A program made the translations under genes and the position numbers. From Gaiellasilicea sp963730405 (GTDB lineage: Bacteria; Actinomycetota; Thermoleophilia; Gaiellales; Gaiellaceae): 64,000 nucleotides of DNA. Within the stretch, counting starts at the first letter, position 1; every line of letters starts with the position of its first letter. Shown in pieces: positions 18,154 to 26,141 of this stretch. The stretch spans positions 62,001 through 126,000 of the forward strand of contig CAVSRW010000011.1 in NCBI GenBank assembly GCA_963730405.1, read 5' to 3'. The notes under the pieces were generated by a model. The model did not search any database. It worked only from the letters and a program-made list of their open reading frames with translations, and was not told the origin of the DNA.

Positions 18154-19626
18154 GTGCGGGGCCGGATCACGATCCTCCTCCTGCTCGCGGCGCTGCCCGC
18201 GGTCGCGACGGCGGCAACGCGGCCGGCGTTGATCGGAACCCAGCGCGCCGACGTCCTGTTCGGCCGCGAGGGCAGCGACCGGGTGAGTGCGCGTGGCGGC
18301 AACGACCGGATCGCGGTCGAGTACGACGCCGGCTTCGACGACGTGACCTGCGGCGCGGGGCGCGACATCGTCACCGCGGACGTGCGTGACCGCATCCGCC
18401 CCGGCTGCGAGATCGTCGGCCGCCGCATCCACCGCGACCGGCACACGAATCCGCAGAGCCAGCACGAGTCGGAGGTCGAGCCGGACTCGCTCACGGTCGG
18501 AGCCACCACGGTCACGCTCTTCCAGGTCGGCCGCAACCAGAGCGGCGGCGCGGCGAGCATCGGCTTCTCGACCTCGAGGGACGGCGGGCGCACATGGCGC
18601 GAGGGGATCCTCCCCGGCCTGACGGCCGTGTCTCAGCCGCCCGGCCCGTCTGCTCGCGCGAGCGACCCGGTGCTCGCGTACGACGCCGCGCACGGCGTCT
18701 GGCTCGCCAGCACGCTCGCGCTGGCCCCGGGCGTGACGCGGCTCGCCATCCACCGCTCGAGCGACGGGATCACCTGGACCGGCCCGATCGACGCGGCCCT
18801 CGCCCGCTCGGAAGACCTCGCCTACGACAAGAACTGGATCACCTGCGACAACGGCGCCTCGAGCCGCTTCCGAGGCCGGTGCTACCTGGCGTACACCCTG
18901 ACCGGCGGACGCCCGAACGATGTCGCAGTCCAGCGCTCCGATGACGGCGGCCGCACGTGGTCGCCTCCGGTCACGCGCCGGATCGAGGTGACGGGTGTCC
19001 TTCCCGTCGTGCAGCCGGACGGCAGGCTCGTGCTGACGTTCTGGTCGGGGCGGACCGGGATGGTCTCGGTCACGTCCACCGACGGCGGCGTGACGCTCGA
19101 CGAGCCGGTCCTGATCTCGGAGCTCCGCGCCCGTGACGCGCGGCCGCTGCGGGCGCCGCCGCTGATCGCCGCGGAGGTCGAGCGAGGCGGCGGCGTGATC
19201 GTCGCCTGGCAGGACTGCCGCTTCCGCGCCGGCTGCACGGGGAACGACATCGTCGTCTCGCGTTCGCCGGACGGAAAGGAGTGGAGGTCGCCGGTACGGG
19301 TCACGACCGGGCGGAACGCGGTCATGCCGACGATCGGCATCGAGCCCGGCACCGGGCGGCTCGCGATCGCCTACTACGTGATCCAGCGAAACGGGATCGA
19401 CGCGGAGCTGATCACCTCGGCGAACGGCACGGGTTGGACGGCACCGCAGCGGCTGAACGCGCGCCGGATGCCGCTCGAGTGGATGCCGCGGACGACGCTC
19501 GGGCGGATGCTGGCGGACTACATCGGCGTCAGCTGGGTGCGCGGGCGGCCGCTCGTCGTGCTCGCGCTCGCCTCGCCTCCGCGCGGCGGCGAGCTGCGCC
19601 AGGCGATCTACGCCGTCCGCGGCTAG
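18154..19626 (+). CDS. Secreted sialidase/BNR-repeat-type protein with an RTX-like N-terminus
   Basis: About 490 aa. The signal peptide RGRITILLLLAALPAVATAA is followed by hemolysin-type calcium-binding-like turns (RADVLFGREGSDRVSARGGN, then DRIAVEYDAGFDDVTCGAGR). The main part has repeated Asp-box-like blades (STSRDGGRTW, SSDGITWTGP, RSDDGGRTWSPP, STDGGVTLDEP, SPDGKEWRSP) typical of a sialidase-fold beta-propeller. Catalytic sialidase residues cannot be confirmed, so glycan hydrolysis is only a possibility. It is convergent with the WYL regulator: the two TAG stops overlap as CTAG. Confidence 0.72.
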   Translation: MRGRITILLLLAALPAVATAATRPALIGTQRADVLFGREGSDRVSARGGNDRIAVEYDAGFDDVTCGAGRDIVTADVRDRIRPGCEIVGRRIHRDRHTNPQSQHESEVEPDSLTVGATTVTLFQVGRNQSGGAASIGFSTSRDGGRTWREGILPGLTAVSQPPGPSARASDPVLAYDAAHGVWLASTLALAPGVTRLAIHRSSDGITWTGPIDAALARSEDLAYDKNWITCDNGASSRFRGRCYLAYTLTGGRPNDVAVQRSDDGGRTWSPPVTRRIEVTGVLPVVQPDGRLVLTFWSGRTGMVSVTSTDGGVTLDEPVLISELRARDARPLRAPPLIAAEVERGGGVIVAWQDCRFRAGCTGNDIVVSRSPDGKEWRSPVRVTTGRNAVMPTIGIEPGTGRLAIAYYVIQRNGIDAELITSANGTGWTAPQRLNARRMPLEWMPRTTLGRMLADYIGVSWVRGRPLVVLALASPPRGGELRQAIYAVRG

Positions 19627-20570
19627 ACCGTCTGCGCCAGCCGAGTCGCGAGCTCGCGCACGCTCGACCGCAGCTCGTCCGGCCGGCGGATCGTGAACCC
19701 GCAACCGAGGCCGGCCAGCACGGTCGCCATCCAGTCGAGCGAGTCGACGCGCATCAGCAGCAGCGTGCCCGCGGGGTCGTCCGTCAGCTCGGCGAGCGTC
19801 GGCGGGATGCGGCGGGCCGCCTCGTCGACGGGCAGCTCGAGCAGCACCTCGACCTCCCACTTCCACGGCACCCGCGCGAGCGAACGGGAGACGTGCGCGA
19901 CGGCGTCGAACCCGTCCGGCGGAGCCACGGCGGCGGTGTCGGCGAGTGAGGTGCGCCACATCCGGTCGACGCGGAACGTGCGGAGGTCGGCGCGGCCGTG
20001 GTCGTGGGCGGCGAGGTACCAGCGGCCCGAATGGACGACCAGCCCGAGTGGGCTCAGCTCCCGCTCGGACTCCTCGCCGGCGAAGGTGCGGTACGCCGTG
20101 TGGATCCGCCGCCGGCGCCGGATCGCGTCGGCGAGCAGCAGCGCCGCAGCGGCATCCGCCGGCGCACTCCTCCTCGTCCTCGTGAACTCGAGGGTCTCCT
20201 CGAGCGCCTCGACCTGGCGGCGCAGGGTCGCCGGCAGGACGCGGTTGATCTTCTCGAGCGCTCTGCCGACCACGTCGGCGGAGCCCTCGCCGCCGGTTCC
20301 GCGCGTCGCGAGCAGGCCGAGCACGACGGCGACCGCCTCCTCGTCGCCGAGCATCAGCGGCGGGAGCCGGTAGCCCGGCCGGATCCTGTAGCCGCCCCCG
20401 ACACCGCGCTGCCCCTCGACGGGGATCCCGAGCTCCTGCAGCACGCCGACGTAACGCCGTGCCGTCCGCGCGTCGATCCCGAGCCGGTCCGCGATCTCGC
20501 GCCCGGTCGTCAGCGGCCGCGTCTGCAGGAGCTCCAGCAGCTCGAGCAGGCGCGAGGTCGGCGAGGCCAT
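19623..20570 (-). CDS. WYL-domain HTH transcriptional regulator (YafY/DeoR-type)
   Basis: 315 aa. An N-terminal HTH_11-type winged helix (LLELLQTRPLTTGREIADRL, then ARTARRYVGVLQELGIPVEG) is followed by VGGGYRIRPGYRLPPLML, a linker helix region and a WYL ligand-sensing domain (SPLGLVVHSGRWYLAAHDH, then RADLRTFRVDRMW), ending in a WCX-like extension. The family senses nucleic-acid or small-molecule signals; the ligand is unknown. The start MASPTSRLLE fits the family; an ATG five codons upstream also exists. It is divergent from two small genes, with a 17-bp palindrome between them. Confidence 0.85.
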   Translation of the reverse strand: MASPTSRLLELLELLQTRPLTTGREIADRLGIDARTARRYVGVLQELGIPVEGQRGVGGGYRIRPGYRLPPLMLGDEEAVAVVLGLLATRGTGGEGSADVVGRALEKINRVLPATLRRQVEALEETLEFTRTRRSAPADAAAALLLADAIRRRRRIHTAYRTFAGEESERELSPLGLVVHSGRWYLAAHDHGRADLRTFRVDRMWRTSLADTAAVAPPDGFDAVAHVSRSLARVPWKWEVEVLLELPVDEAARRIPPTLAELTDDPAGTLLLMRVDSLDWMATVLAGLGCGFTIRRPDELRSSVRELATRLAQTV

Positions 20571-20591
20571 ACGGCAGTCAAGCACGGATAG

Positions 20592-20608
20592 AGGGCGAAA
20601 ATCGCCCT
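20592..20608. promoter_or_regulatory. Palindromic operator candidate for the WYL regulator
   Basis: AGGGCGA-AAA-TCGCCCT, 7-bp arms, in the 82-bp gap between the regulator and the divergent gene at 20653. The location fits autoregulation plus control of the divergent pair. Confidence 0.5.
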
Positions 20609-20652
20609 AATTGACCTCTAGGCTCGGAGTGACCGCGAGCGAGGAGGACCGC

Positions 20653-21129
20653 ATGAGCGACGTCGCTGATTTCGACTTCTGGATGGGCGAGTGGACGGTG
20701 CACAACCGACGGCTGCGCGAGCGGCTCGCCGGCTCCGACGAGTGGGACGAGTTCGAGGCGGAGAGCAAGGCCTGGCCGATCCTCGGCGGCCTCGGCAACG
20801 AGGACGTCTATCGCACCGACCACGACGGCGGGTTCGTCGGCATGTCCTTCCGCTTCTTCGACCCGACGACGCGCCAGTGGTCGATCTACTGGGCCGACAG
20901 CCGCCGGCCGGGCCTGCTCGACCCGCCGGTGATCGGGTCCTTCACCGGCGACAGGGGTGTCTTCGAGGGCGACGACACGTTCAAGGGCAAGCCGGTCCGC
21001 GTCCGCTTCACGTGGTCGCGCGTGACGACGCCGAGCCCGCGCTGGGAGCAGGCGTTCTCGGACGACGGCGGCGAGAGCTGGGAGACGAACTGGGTCAACG
21101 ACTTCACACGAATCGGAGGCGACGGATGA
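20653..21129 (+). CDS. Small DUF1579-like conserved protein
   Basis: 158 aa, cytosolic, no signal peptide. Motifs FDFWMGEWTVHNRRLRERL and SFRFFDPTTRQWSIYWADSR match small proteins of the DUF1579/FABP-like type (the FW.G.W.V opening and a barrel-like Trp pattern). Function unknown. The chosen ATG has GAGGAGG about 9 nt upstream; an in-frame ATG 14 codons earlier lacks one. It overlaps the next gene by ATGA and is divergent from the WYL regulator, which probably controls it. Confidence 0.65.
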   Translation: MSDVADFDFWMGEWTVHNRRLRERLAGSDEWDEFEAESKAWPILGGLGNEDVYRTDHDGGFVGMSFRFFDPTTRQWSIYWADSRRPGLLDPPVIGSFTGDRGVFEGDDTFKGKPVRVRFTWSRVTTPSPRWEQAFSDDGGESWETNWVNDFTRIGGDG

Positions 21130-21608
21130 GCGCAGTGCAAGCCGGCTACCGGCACCTGACGAAGGAGATCACGCCTGCTCCGGGGATCGAGCTGGGCGCG
21201 AGCTCGCTGAAGTGGTACGACATCGCGCCCGCCGACGAGCCCGTGCCCGGGCCGATCCGGGCGCTGGCGCGCGGGAGCCTGCGCGGCGCCGTCGACTCGG
21301 GCGCGATCGAGCTCGATGACGACCTCGGCTTCGTGATCCTGCATCGCTGCGGCGAGAGCTTCTACTTCCTCCTCGTGTCGACGTGGCGCAACGACAACGA
21401 GCTCTGGGAGACCGTGTGGGCGAAGACCGACGACGCCGAGGGCTTCCACCCCTGGCCGCTCGAGGGGTCGCACCGCCCGACGTTCTGCGTCTGGGAGCTC
21501 GGCGCCGTCTGGCACGAGCAGCAGGCATGGAGTCGCTTCCTGCACACGGAGCGCAGCGAGGATGACCGCGAGGCGTACCTGCGCGACTCGTTCGCCGGCG
21601 CGGTGTGA
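21126..21608 (+). CDS. Conserved hypothetical protein
   Basis: 160 aa soluble protein, not recognised. It contains GASSLKWYDIAPADEPVPGP, LGFVILHRCGESFYFLLVST and TFCVWELGAVWHEQQAWSRF, a Trp- and His-rich composition common in small actinobacterial proteins of unknown function. Its ATG overlaps the stop of the preceding gene (ATGA), so both products are made from one mRNA, probably under the WYL regulator. No catalytic motif is evident. Confidence 0.6.
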   Translation: MSAVQAGYRHLTKEITPAPGIELGASSLKWYDIAPADEPVPGPIRALARGSLRGAVDSGAIELDDDLGFVILHRCGESFYFLLVSTWRNDNELWETVWAKTDDAEGFHPWPLEGSHRPTFCVWELGAVWHEQQAWSRFLHTERSEDDREAYLRDSFAGAV

Positions 21609-21703
21609 CGCCGAGACGTCGGAGTCCCAGCGGCCCGCGGGGCGGAGCGTCCCGCCTTCAGGGATCTGACTTGCGGGTGTCCGGGCTCTGCCCGGGCGCC
21701 CGC

Positions 21704-22502
21704 CTATTGACCGATCGGATGCCAGACCGTCTTGAGCTCGAGAAAACTCGAGATCGTCCACGGGCTCTGCTCGTCGGGCGTGCCGTGGACGACGCGCTTG
21801 ACGTTGTCGGCCGCGAGCCGCTCGAGCTCGGCCGACGTGCCGTTCGCGCCGGTGAGGTCGATCGCATTCACGTCCATGTGTCCGGCGAGGATCGGCGCGA
21901 GCTCGTCCTGGAGCCCCGTGAGGATGTTGACGACGCCGCCGGGGAGGTCGGAGGTCGCGATCGCCTCGGCCAGCTCGAGCGCGGCGAGTGGGTGCGACTC
22001 CGACGCGACGACGACGGCAGCGTTGCCGCCGACGATCACGGGCGCGATCCGCGAGACCAGCCCGGCGAGGGCGGGCTCCTCCGGCGCGAGCACGGCGACG
22101 ACGCCGGTCGGCTCCGGGATCGAGAAGTTGAAGTACGGGCCCCGAGACGGGGTTCGAGGAGCCGATCACCTGCGCCAGCTTGTCGGCCCAGCCGGCGTAC
22201 CAGACGACGCGGTCGATCGCGGCCTCGACCTCCTTCTTGCCGGAGCAGACGGCTGCGAGGTCGGCGACACGCGTCTCCATCATCTCCGCGAGCCGGTAGA
22301 GCACCTGGCCGCGGTTGTACGCAGTCGCGCCCGCCCAGCCCGGGATCGCCTTTCGCGCCGCGACGACGGCGTCGCGGGCGTCCTTGCGCGAGGCGCGGGC
22401 GACATTCTGGCCCTCCGCCTCGTAGGTGCGCCCCGACTCCGAGCGCGGGAACTTGCCGCCGATGAAGAGCTTGTACGTCTTCTTGACCGGGAGCCTCGTC
22501 AC
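21704..22502 (-). CDS. Degenerate aldehyde-dehydrogenase-like protein (truncated, one frame break)
   Basis: About 265 aa when restored, roughly half of a normal ALDH. It starts VTRLPVKKTYKLFIGGKFPRS and keeps the NAD-domain start, then AVLAPEEPALAGLVSRIAPV, NAAVVVASES and DLPGGVVNILTGLQDELAP. It stops before the domain with the catalytic Cys, so it has no dehydrogenase active site. An extra G in a GGGGCCC run near 22140 breaks the frame between VSGP and YFNFSIPEPTG. The GTG start overlaps the stop of a mini-ORF. Non-catalytic ALDH-like partners beside full ALDHs are known from ALDH16-like proteins; a regulatory or oligomeric role is inference. Confidence 0.65.
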
Positions 22503-22585
22503 GGCCGGCTCCCGAGGCGCCGGTCGCCGAGGACGAGCGCGATCGCGCCGCCCAGCAGCAGCAGCGGCAGCCGGAAGCGCCTCAC
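22499..22585 (-). CDS. Putative 28-aa membrane mini-protein between two ALDH genes
   Basis: GTG start, 28 codons: RRFRLPLLLLGGAIALVLGD forms one short hydrophobic helix with positive ends. Its TGA overlaps the GTG of the ALDH-like gene (GTGA), the same coupling used by real genes here. It is small enough to be accidental, but the coding pattern and the overlap favour translation. Confidence 0.4.
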   Translation of the reverse strand: MRRFRLPLLLLGGAIALVLGDRRLGSRP

Positions 22586-22618
22586 TTCGCCTCCCTCGCC
22601 TTCAGCTCGGTCGCGCGG

Positions 22619-22720
22619 AGGAAACCCGGTTTCCCCCGCGAGCCCCCTGCGCGTTGACGCCGCTGCTGCGCATCGGCGCGCTTCTGCGGGGGAACCCGCC
22701 GGTTCCCCCGAGCCCCCTCC
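22619..22720. repeat. Paired hairpin repeats
   Basis: Two related units: GGAAACC-C-GGTTTCC followed by CCCGCGAGCCCCCT (about 22619-22647), and GGGGGAACC-CGCC-GGTTCCCCC followed by GAGCCCCCT (about 22689-22720). Each is a dyad with a similar GAGCCCCCT tail. They fill the 151-bp gap between the ALDH gene and the mini-ORF and could stabilise or attenuate the transcript. Confidence 0.5.
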
Positions 22721-22725
22721 TGACG

Positions 22726-22742
22726 GCATGACTGCGTCATGC
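22726..22742 (-). terminator. Hairpin spanning the ALDH stop codon
   Basis: GCATGAC-TGC-GTCATGC, 7-bp arms, overlaps the TGA of the full-length ALDH. No T-run follows, so it is more likely part of the intergenic structure than a strong terminator. Confidence 0.35.
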
Positions 22743-24224
22743 CTTGTCCTCGAAGCTGAGGTACGGCTCGAGCCCGTGCCGGCCGCCCTCGCGGCCGAAG
22801 CCCGACTCCTTGTAGCCGCCGAACGGCGACGCGGGATCGAAGCGGTTGAACGTGTTCGCCCAGACGACGCCGGCCTTCAGCTTGTCGGCCATCCAGAGGA
22901 TCCGCGAGCCCTTCTCCGTCCAGACGCCGGCCGAGAGCCCGTAGGCGGTGTTGTTCGCCTTCTCTACGGCCTCCTCGGGCGTGCGGAAGGTGAGCACCGA
23001 GAGGACGGGCCCGAAGATCTCCTCCTGCGCGATCCGGTAGCTCTGCGCGACGTTGGTGAACACGGTCGGCGCGAACCAGTAGCCCTTCTCGGGCAGGCGG
23101 CACGGCGGCTGGTAGATCTCCGCGCCCTCGGCCTTCCCCGACTCGACGAGCTCCGTGATCTTCTCGAGCTGCATCTTCGAGTTGATCGCGCCGATGTCGG
23201 TGTTCTTGTCGAGTGGGTCGCCGAGCCGGAGCGTCTCGAGCCGCTGCTTCAGCTTCGAGACCGTCGCCTCGTAGATCGACTCCTGCACGAGCAGGCGCGA
23301 GCCGGCGCAGCAGACGTGGCCCTGGTTGAAGTAGATCCCGTTCACGATCCCCTCGACGGCCTGGTCGAGTGCGGCGTCGTCGAAGATGATGTTCGCCGCC
23401 TTGCCGCCGAGCTCGAGCGTCAGCTTCGTGCCGGTGCCGGCGAGCTCGCGCTGGATCGCCTTGCCGACGTCGGTCGAGCCGGTGAACGCGATCTTGTCGA
23501 CGTCGTCGTGCTTGACGAGCGCGGCGCCCGCGCGCCCGTCGCCCGTGACGATGTTGACGACGCCCGGCGGCAGCTCGGCCTGGCGGCAGACGTCCGCGAA
23601 GAAGAGCGCGGTCAGCGGCGTCGTCTCTGCCGGCTTCAGCACGACCGTGTTCCCGGCCGCGAGCGCGGGTGCGATCTTCCACGCCAGCATCAGCAGCGGG
23701 AAGTTCCAGGGGATGATCTGGCCGGCGACGCCGATCGGCTTCGGCTTGCGCGCCGGGAACGCGTACTCGAGCTTGTCGGCCCAGCCGGCGTAGTAGAAGA
23801 AGTGCGCTGCTGCGAGCGGCAGGTCGACGTCGCGGCTCTCGCGGATCGGCTTCCCGCCGTCGAGGCTCTCGAGCACGGCGAGCTCGCGGGAGCGCTCCTG
23901 GAGGACGCGCGCGATCCGGAAGAGGTACTTCGCCCGCTCCGAGGCCGGCAGCTTCGACCAGCCGTCCGTGAAGGCCGCGCGAGCGGCCTTGACGGCGAGG
24001 TTGACGTCCTGCTCGCTCGCCTGCGCGACCTCGGCGAGCTTCTCCTCGCTCGATGGAGAGACCGACGGGAACCATTCCGCCGAGCGCGGCTTGACGAACT
24101 TGCCGCCGATGAAGAGTCCGTAGCGCTTCTCGAGCTGGACGATCTCGCGCGCCTCCGGCGCGGGCGCGTAGTCCCACTCGGTCAGGGCCGGAACCGGCGC
24201 GTGTCTGCGTTCGAGCTCAGTCAA
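22737..24224 (-). CDS. NAD(P)-dependent aldehyde dehydrogenase
   Basis: 495 aa, complete. Cofactor and active-site motifs: GQIIPWNFPLLMLAWKIAPA, AFTGSTDVGK, LTLELGGKAANIIF (catalytic Glu), FNQGHVCCAGSRLLVQ (catalytic Cys), EEIFGPVLSVL and PFGGYKESGFGREGG. It overlaps deoC by 8 bp, so it probably oxidises the acetaldehyde released by deoxyribose-phosphate aldolase to acetate; the true aldehyde range is not visible from sequence. A mini-membrane protein and a degenerate ALDH follow. Confidence 0.92.
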   Translation of the reverse strand: MTELERRHAPVPALTEWDYAPAPEAREIVQLEKRYGLFIGGKFVKPRSAEWFPSVSPSSEEKLAEVAQASEQDVNLAVKAARAAFTDGWSKLPASERAKYLFRIARVLQERSRELAVLESLDGGKPIRESRDVDLPLAAAHFFYYAGWADKLEYAFPARKPKPIGVAGQIIPWNFPLLMLAWKIAPALAAGNTVVLKPAETTPLTALFFADVCRQAELPPGVVNIVTGDGRAGAALVKHDDVDKIAFTGSTDVGKAIQRELAGTGTKLTLELGGKAANIIFDDAALDQAVEGIVNGIYFNQGHVCCAGSRLLVQESIYEATVSKLKQRLETLRLGDPLDKNTDIGAINSKMQLEKITELVESGKAEGAEIYQPPCRLPEKGYWFAPTVFTNVAQSYRIAQEEIFGPVLSVLTFRTPEEAVEKANNTAYGLSAGVWTEKGSRILWMADKLKAGVVWANTFNRFDPASPFGGYKESGFGREGGRHGLEPYLSFEDKA

Positions 24225-25155
24225 GGGTGAAGTAGTCGGCGGACTGGTACTGCCCGGTCTTCTGCTTGCGGATCTGCATCAGGACGTCGTTCAGGAGCGA
24301 CGAGGCGCCGAAGCGGAAGAGATCGGGCGTCATCCACGGGAGCCCGAGCGTCTCGTGCAGGACGACGAGGTACTGGATCGCCTGCTTCGCCGTCCTGATC
24401 CCGCCCGCGGGCTTCATCCCGACGATGCGGCCGGTCTCCTCGTGGACGTCGCGGATCGCCTCGAGCATGCAGAGCGTCACCGGCAGCGTCGCGGCCGGAT
24501 TGACCTTCCCGGTCGAGGTCTTGATGAAGTCGCCGCCGGCGGCCATCGCGAGCAGCGAGGCGCGCCGGACGTTGTCGTACGTGCCGAGCTCGCCGGTCTC
24601 GAGGATCACCTTCAGGTGGGCAGGCCCGCAGGCCTCCTTCACCTGGACGATCTCGTCGTAGACCTTGGCGTAGCGGCCGGAGAGGAAGGCGCCGCGGTCG
24701 ATCACCATGTCGACCTCGTCGGCGCCGAGCTCGACTGCCTCGCGTACGTCGGCGAGCTTGACCGAGAGCGGCGACTGGCCGGACGGGAACGCCGTCGCCA
24801 CCGACGCCACCTTCACCCCGGAGCCCTCGAGCCGCGCTTTCGCGGTCGCGACGAGGTTCGGGTAGACGCAGACGGCGGCGACGGACGGCACCGACGGATC
24901 GACCGGATCGGGGCGGATCGCCTTCGAGCAGAGCGCGGCCACCTTCCCGGGCGTGTCGGCGCCCTCGAGCGTCGTCAGATCCATCATCCGGATCGCGAGG
25001 TCGTAGGCCTGGAGCTTCGAGTCCTTCTTGATCGAGCGCTTCGCGAGCGTTGCCGCCCGCTCCTCGAGCGCGACCGCGTCGACCGAGCCGATCCGGGGGA
25101 GCCGCGGCTCGAGCGGGAGCTCGAATCCACGCGGCAGTGCGGGCGCCTGCGCCAT
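24217..25155 (-). CDS. deoC: Deoxyribose-phosphate aldolase
   Basis: 312 aa class I aldolase that splits 2-deoxyribose 5-phosphate into acetaldehyde and glyceraldehyde 3-phosphate. TIM-barrel motifs: MMDLTTLEGADTPGKVAALC, SVATAFPSGQSPLSVKLADV, GADEVDMVIDRG, HLKVILETGELG and the Schiff-base region GGDFIKTSTGK, then MKPAGGIRTAKQAI. It is longer than E. coli DeoC (~260) because of an N-terminal extension, as in actinobacteria. First gene of the catabolic operon with a leaderless-type promoter. Confidence 0.93.
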   Translation of the reverse strand: MAQAPALPRGFELPLEPRLPRIGSVDAVALEERAATLAKRSIKKDSKLQAYDLAIRMMDLTTLEGADTPGKVAALCSKAIRPDPVDPSVPSVAAVCVYPNLVATAKARLEGSGVKVASVATAFPSGQSPLSVKLADVREAVELGADEVDMVIDRGAFLSGRYAKVYDEIVQVKEACGPAHLKVILETGELGTYDNVRRASLLAMAAGGDFIKTSTGKVNPAATLPVTLCMLEAIRDVHEETGRIVGMKPAGGIRTAKQAIQYLVVLHETLGLPWMTPDLFRFGASSLLNDVLMQIRKQKTGQYQSADYFTLD

Positions 25156-25161
25156 GCCGCC

Positions 25162-25167
25162 AGTGTA
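25162..25167 (-). promoter_or_regulatory. -10 box of deoC (leaderless)
   Basis: TACACT on the minus strand, then 6 nt, then the deoC ATG. Confidence 0.55.
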
Positions 25168-25208
25168 GACGGGGGTTGGAACCCGGCCGAGCGGGAATCA
25201 GGTGCGGC

Positions 25209-26099
25209 ATGAAGTGGCGCGGACGTGGCGGCGGCGGCCGGATCGAGGACCGGCGCGGAGCGGGCGGCGGGCTCGGCGGCGGCATACCCCTGCCGATGGG
25301 CAAAGCCGGCGGCGGGCTCGGCCTGATCATCGCGATCGTCCTCTACCTGGTCTTCGGCGGCCTGCCGGGCGGCGGAGGCGGCCTCGGCGTCGATCCCGGC
25401 ACCGGCCAGTTCGGTCAGGGGGCGCCGGCGCCGACCGAGGAGGAGCTCCAGAAGGCACCCGCCGACGACCCGGCCAAGTTCGTCGACTTCGTCGCCGGCG
25501 ACGTCGACGCGACCTGGAAGAGGCTCTTCGCGGCGAGCGACCAGACCTACGAGCCCCCGATCATCGTCCTCTACGACAGTCAGGTCAGTACCGCCTGTGG
25601 CACGGCGCCCTCGACCGTCGGCCCGTTCTACTGCCCGGGCGATCGCAAGGTCTACCTCGACCTTCCGTTCATGGAGCAGCTGCAGCAGCGGCTCGGCGCG
25701 AACGGCGACTTCGCGCAGGCGTACATCATCGCCCACGAGATCGGCCACCACGTGCAGAACCTGCTCGGCGTCATGGACGACGTCAACCTCGCGCAGCAGG
25801 AGAGCCCGGACGAGGCGAACGAGCTCTCGGTGCGGCTCGAGCTCCAGGCCGACTGCCTCGCGGGGATCTGGGCCCACTCGGCCGTCCGCCAGGAGGACCT
25901 GCTCGAGACGGGCGACCTCGAGGAGGGGCTGAACGCGGCCGCGGCCGTGGGCGACGACAGGATCCAGAAGCAGTCCGGCGGCGAGGTCAACCCGGACACG
26001 TTCACGCACGGCACCGGGGAGCAGCGCGTCACCTGGTTCAAGAAGGGCTTCCAGACCGGCGACCCGAGCGCCTGCGACACCTTCAAGGGCGACGTCTGA
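25209..26099 (+). CDS. YpfJ-type neutral zinc metallopeptidase
   Basis: 296 aa membrane-anchored protein. A Gly/Arg-rich N-terminus (KWRGRGGGGRIEDRRGAGGG) precedes one transmembrane helix (LGLIIAIVLYLVFGGL). The extracytoplasmic domain has STACGTAPSTVGPFYCPGDR, YLDLPFMEQLQQRLG, the zinc motif HEIGHHVQ and the downstream ELQADCLAGIWAH of this family. Substrate unknown. The start is the ATG before KWRGRGG; upstream residues in the frame are shadow sequence. It ends in a strong bidirectional hairpin. Confidence 0.9.
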   Translation: MKWRGRGGGGRIEDRRGAGGGLGGGIPLPMGKAGGGLGLIIAIVLYLVFGGLPGGGGGLGVDPGTGQFGQGAPAPTEEELQKAPADDPAKFVDFVAGDVDATWKRLFAASDQTYEPPIIVLYDSQVSTACGTAPSTVGPFYCPGDRKVYLDLPFMEQLQQRLGANGDFAQAYIIAHEIGHHVQNLLGVMDDVNLAQQESPDEANELSVRLELQADCLAGIWAHSAVRQEDLLETGDLEEGLNAAAAVGDDRIQKQSGGEVNPDTFTHGTGEQRVTWFKKGFQTGDPSACDTFKGDV

Positions 26100-26130
26100 G
26101 GGCGGGCCGTCTCCGAGGACGGCCCGCCCT
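26099..26130. terminator. Bidirectional terminator hairpin
   Basis: Perfect 13-bp arms AGGGCGGGCCGTC and GACGGCCCGCCCT with a 6-nt loop, directly at the metallopeptidase stop and before the stop of the convergent haloperoxidase-like gene. Confidence 0.8.
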
Positions 26131-26141
26131 TCGCGTTCTGG

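Noticed and set aside
22619..22720. CRISPR repeats
   Set aside because: Only two imperfect hairpin units with no regular spacers.
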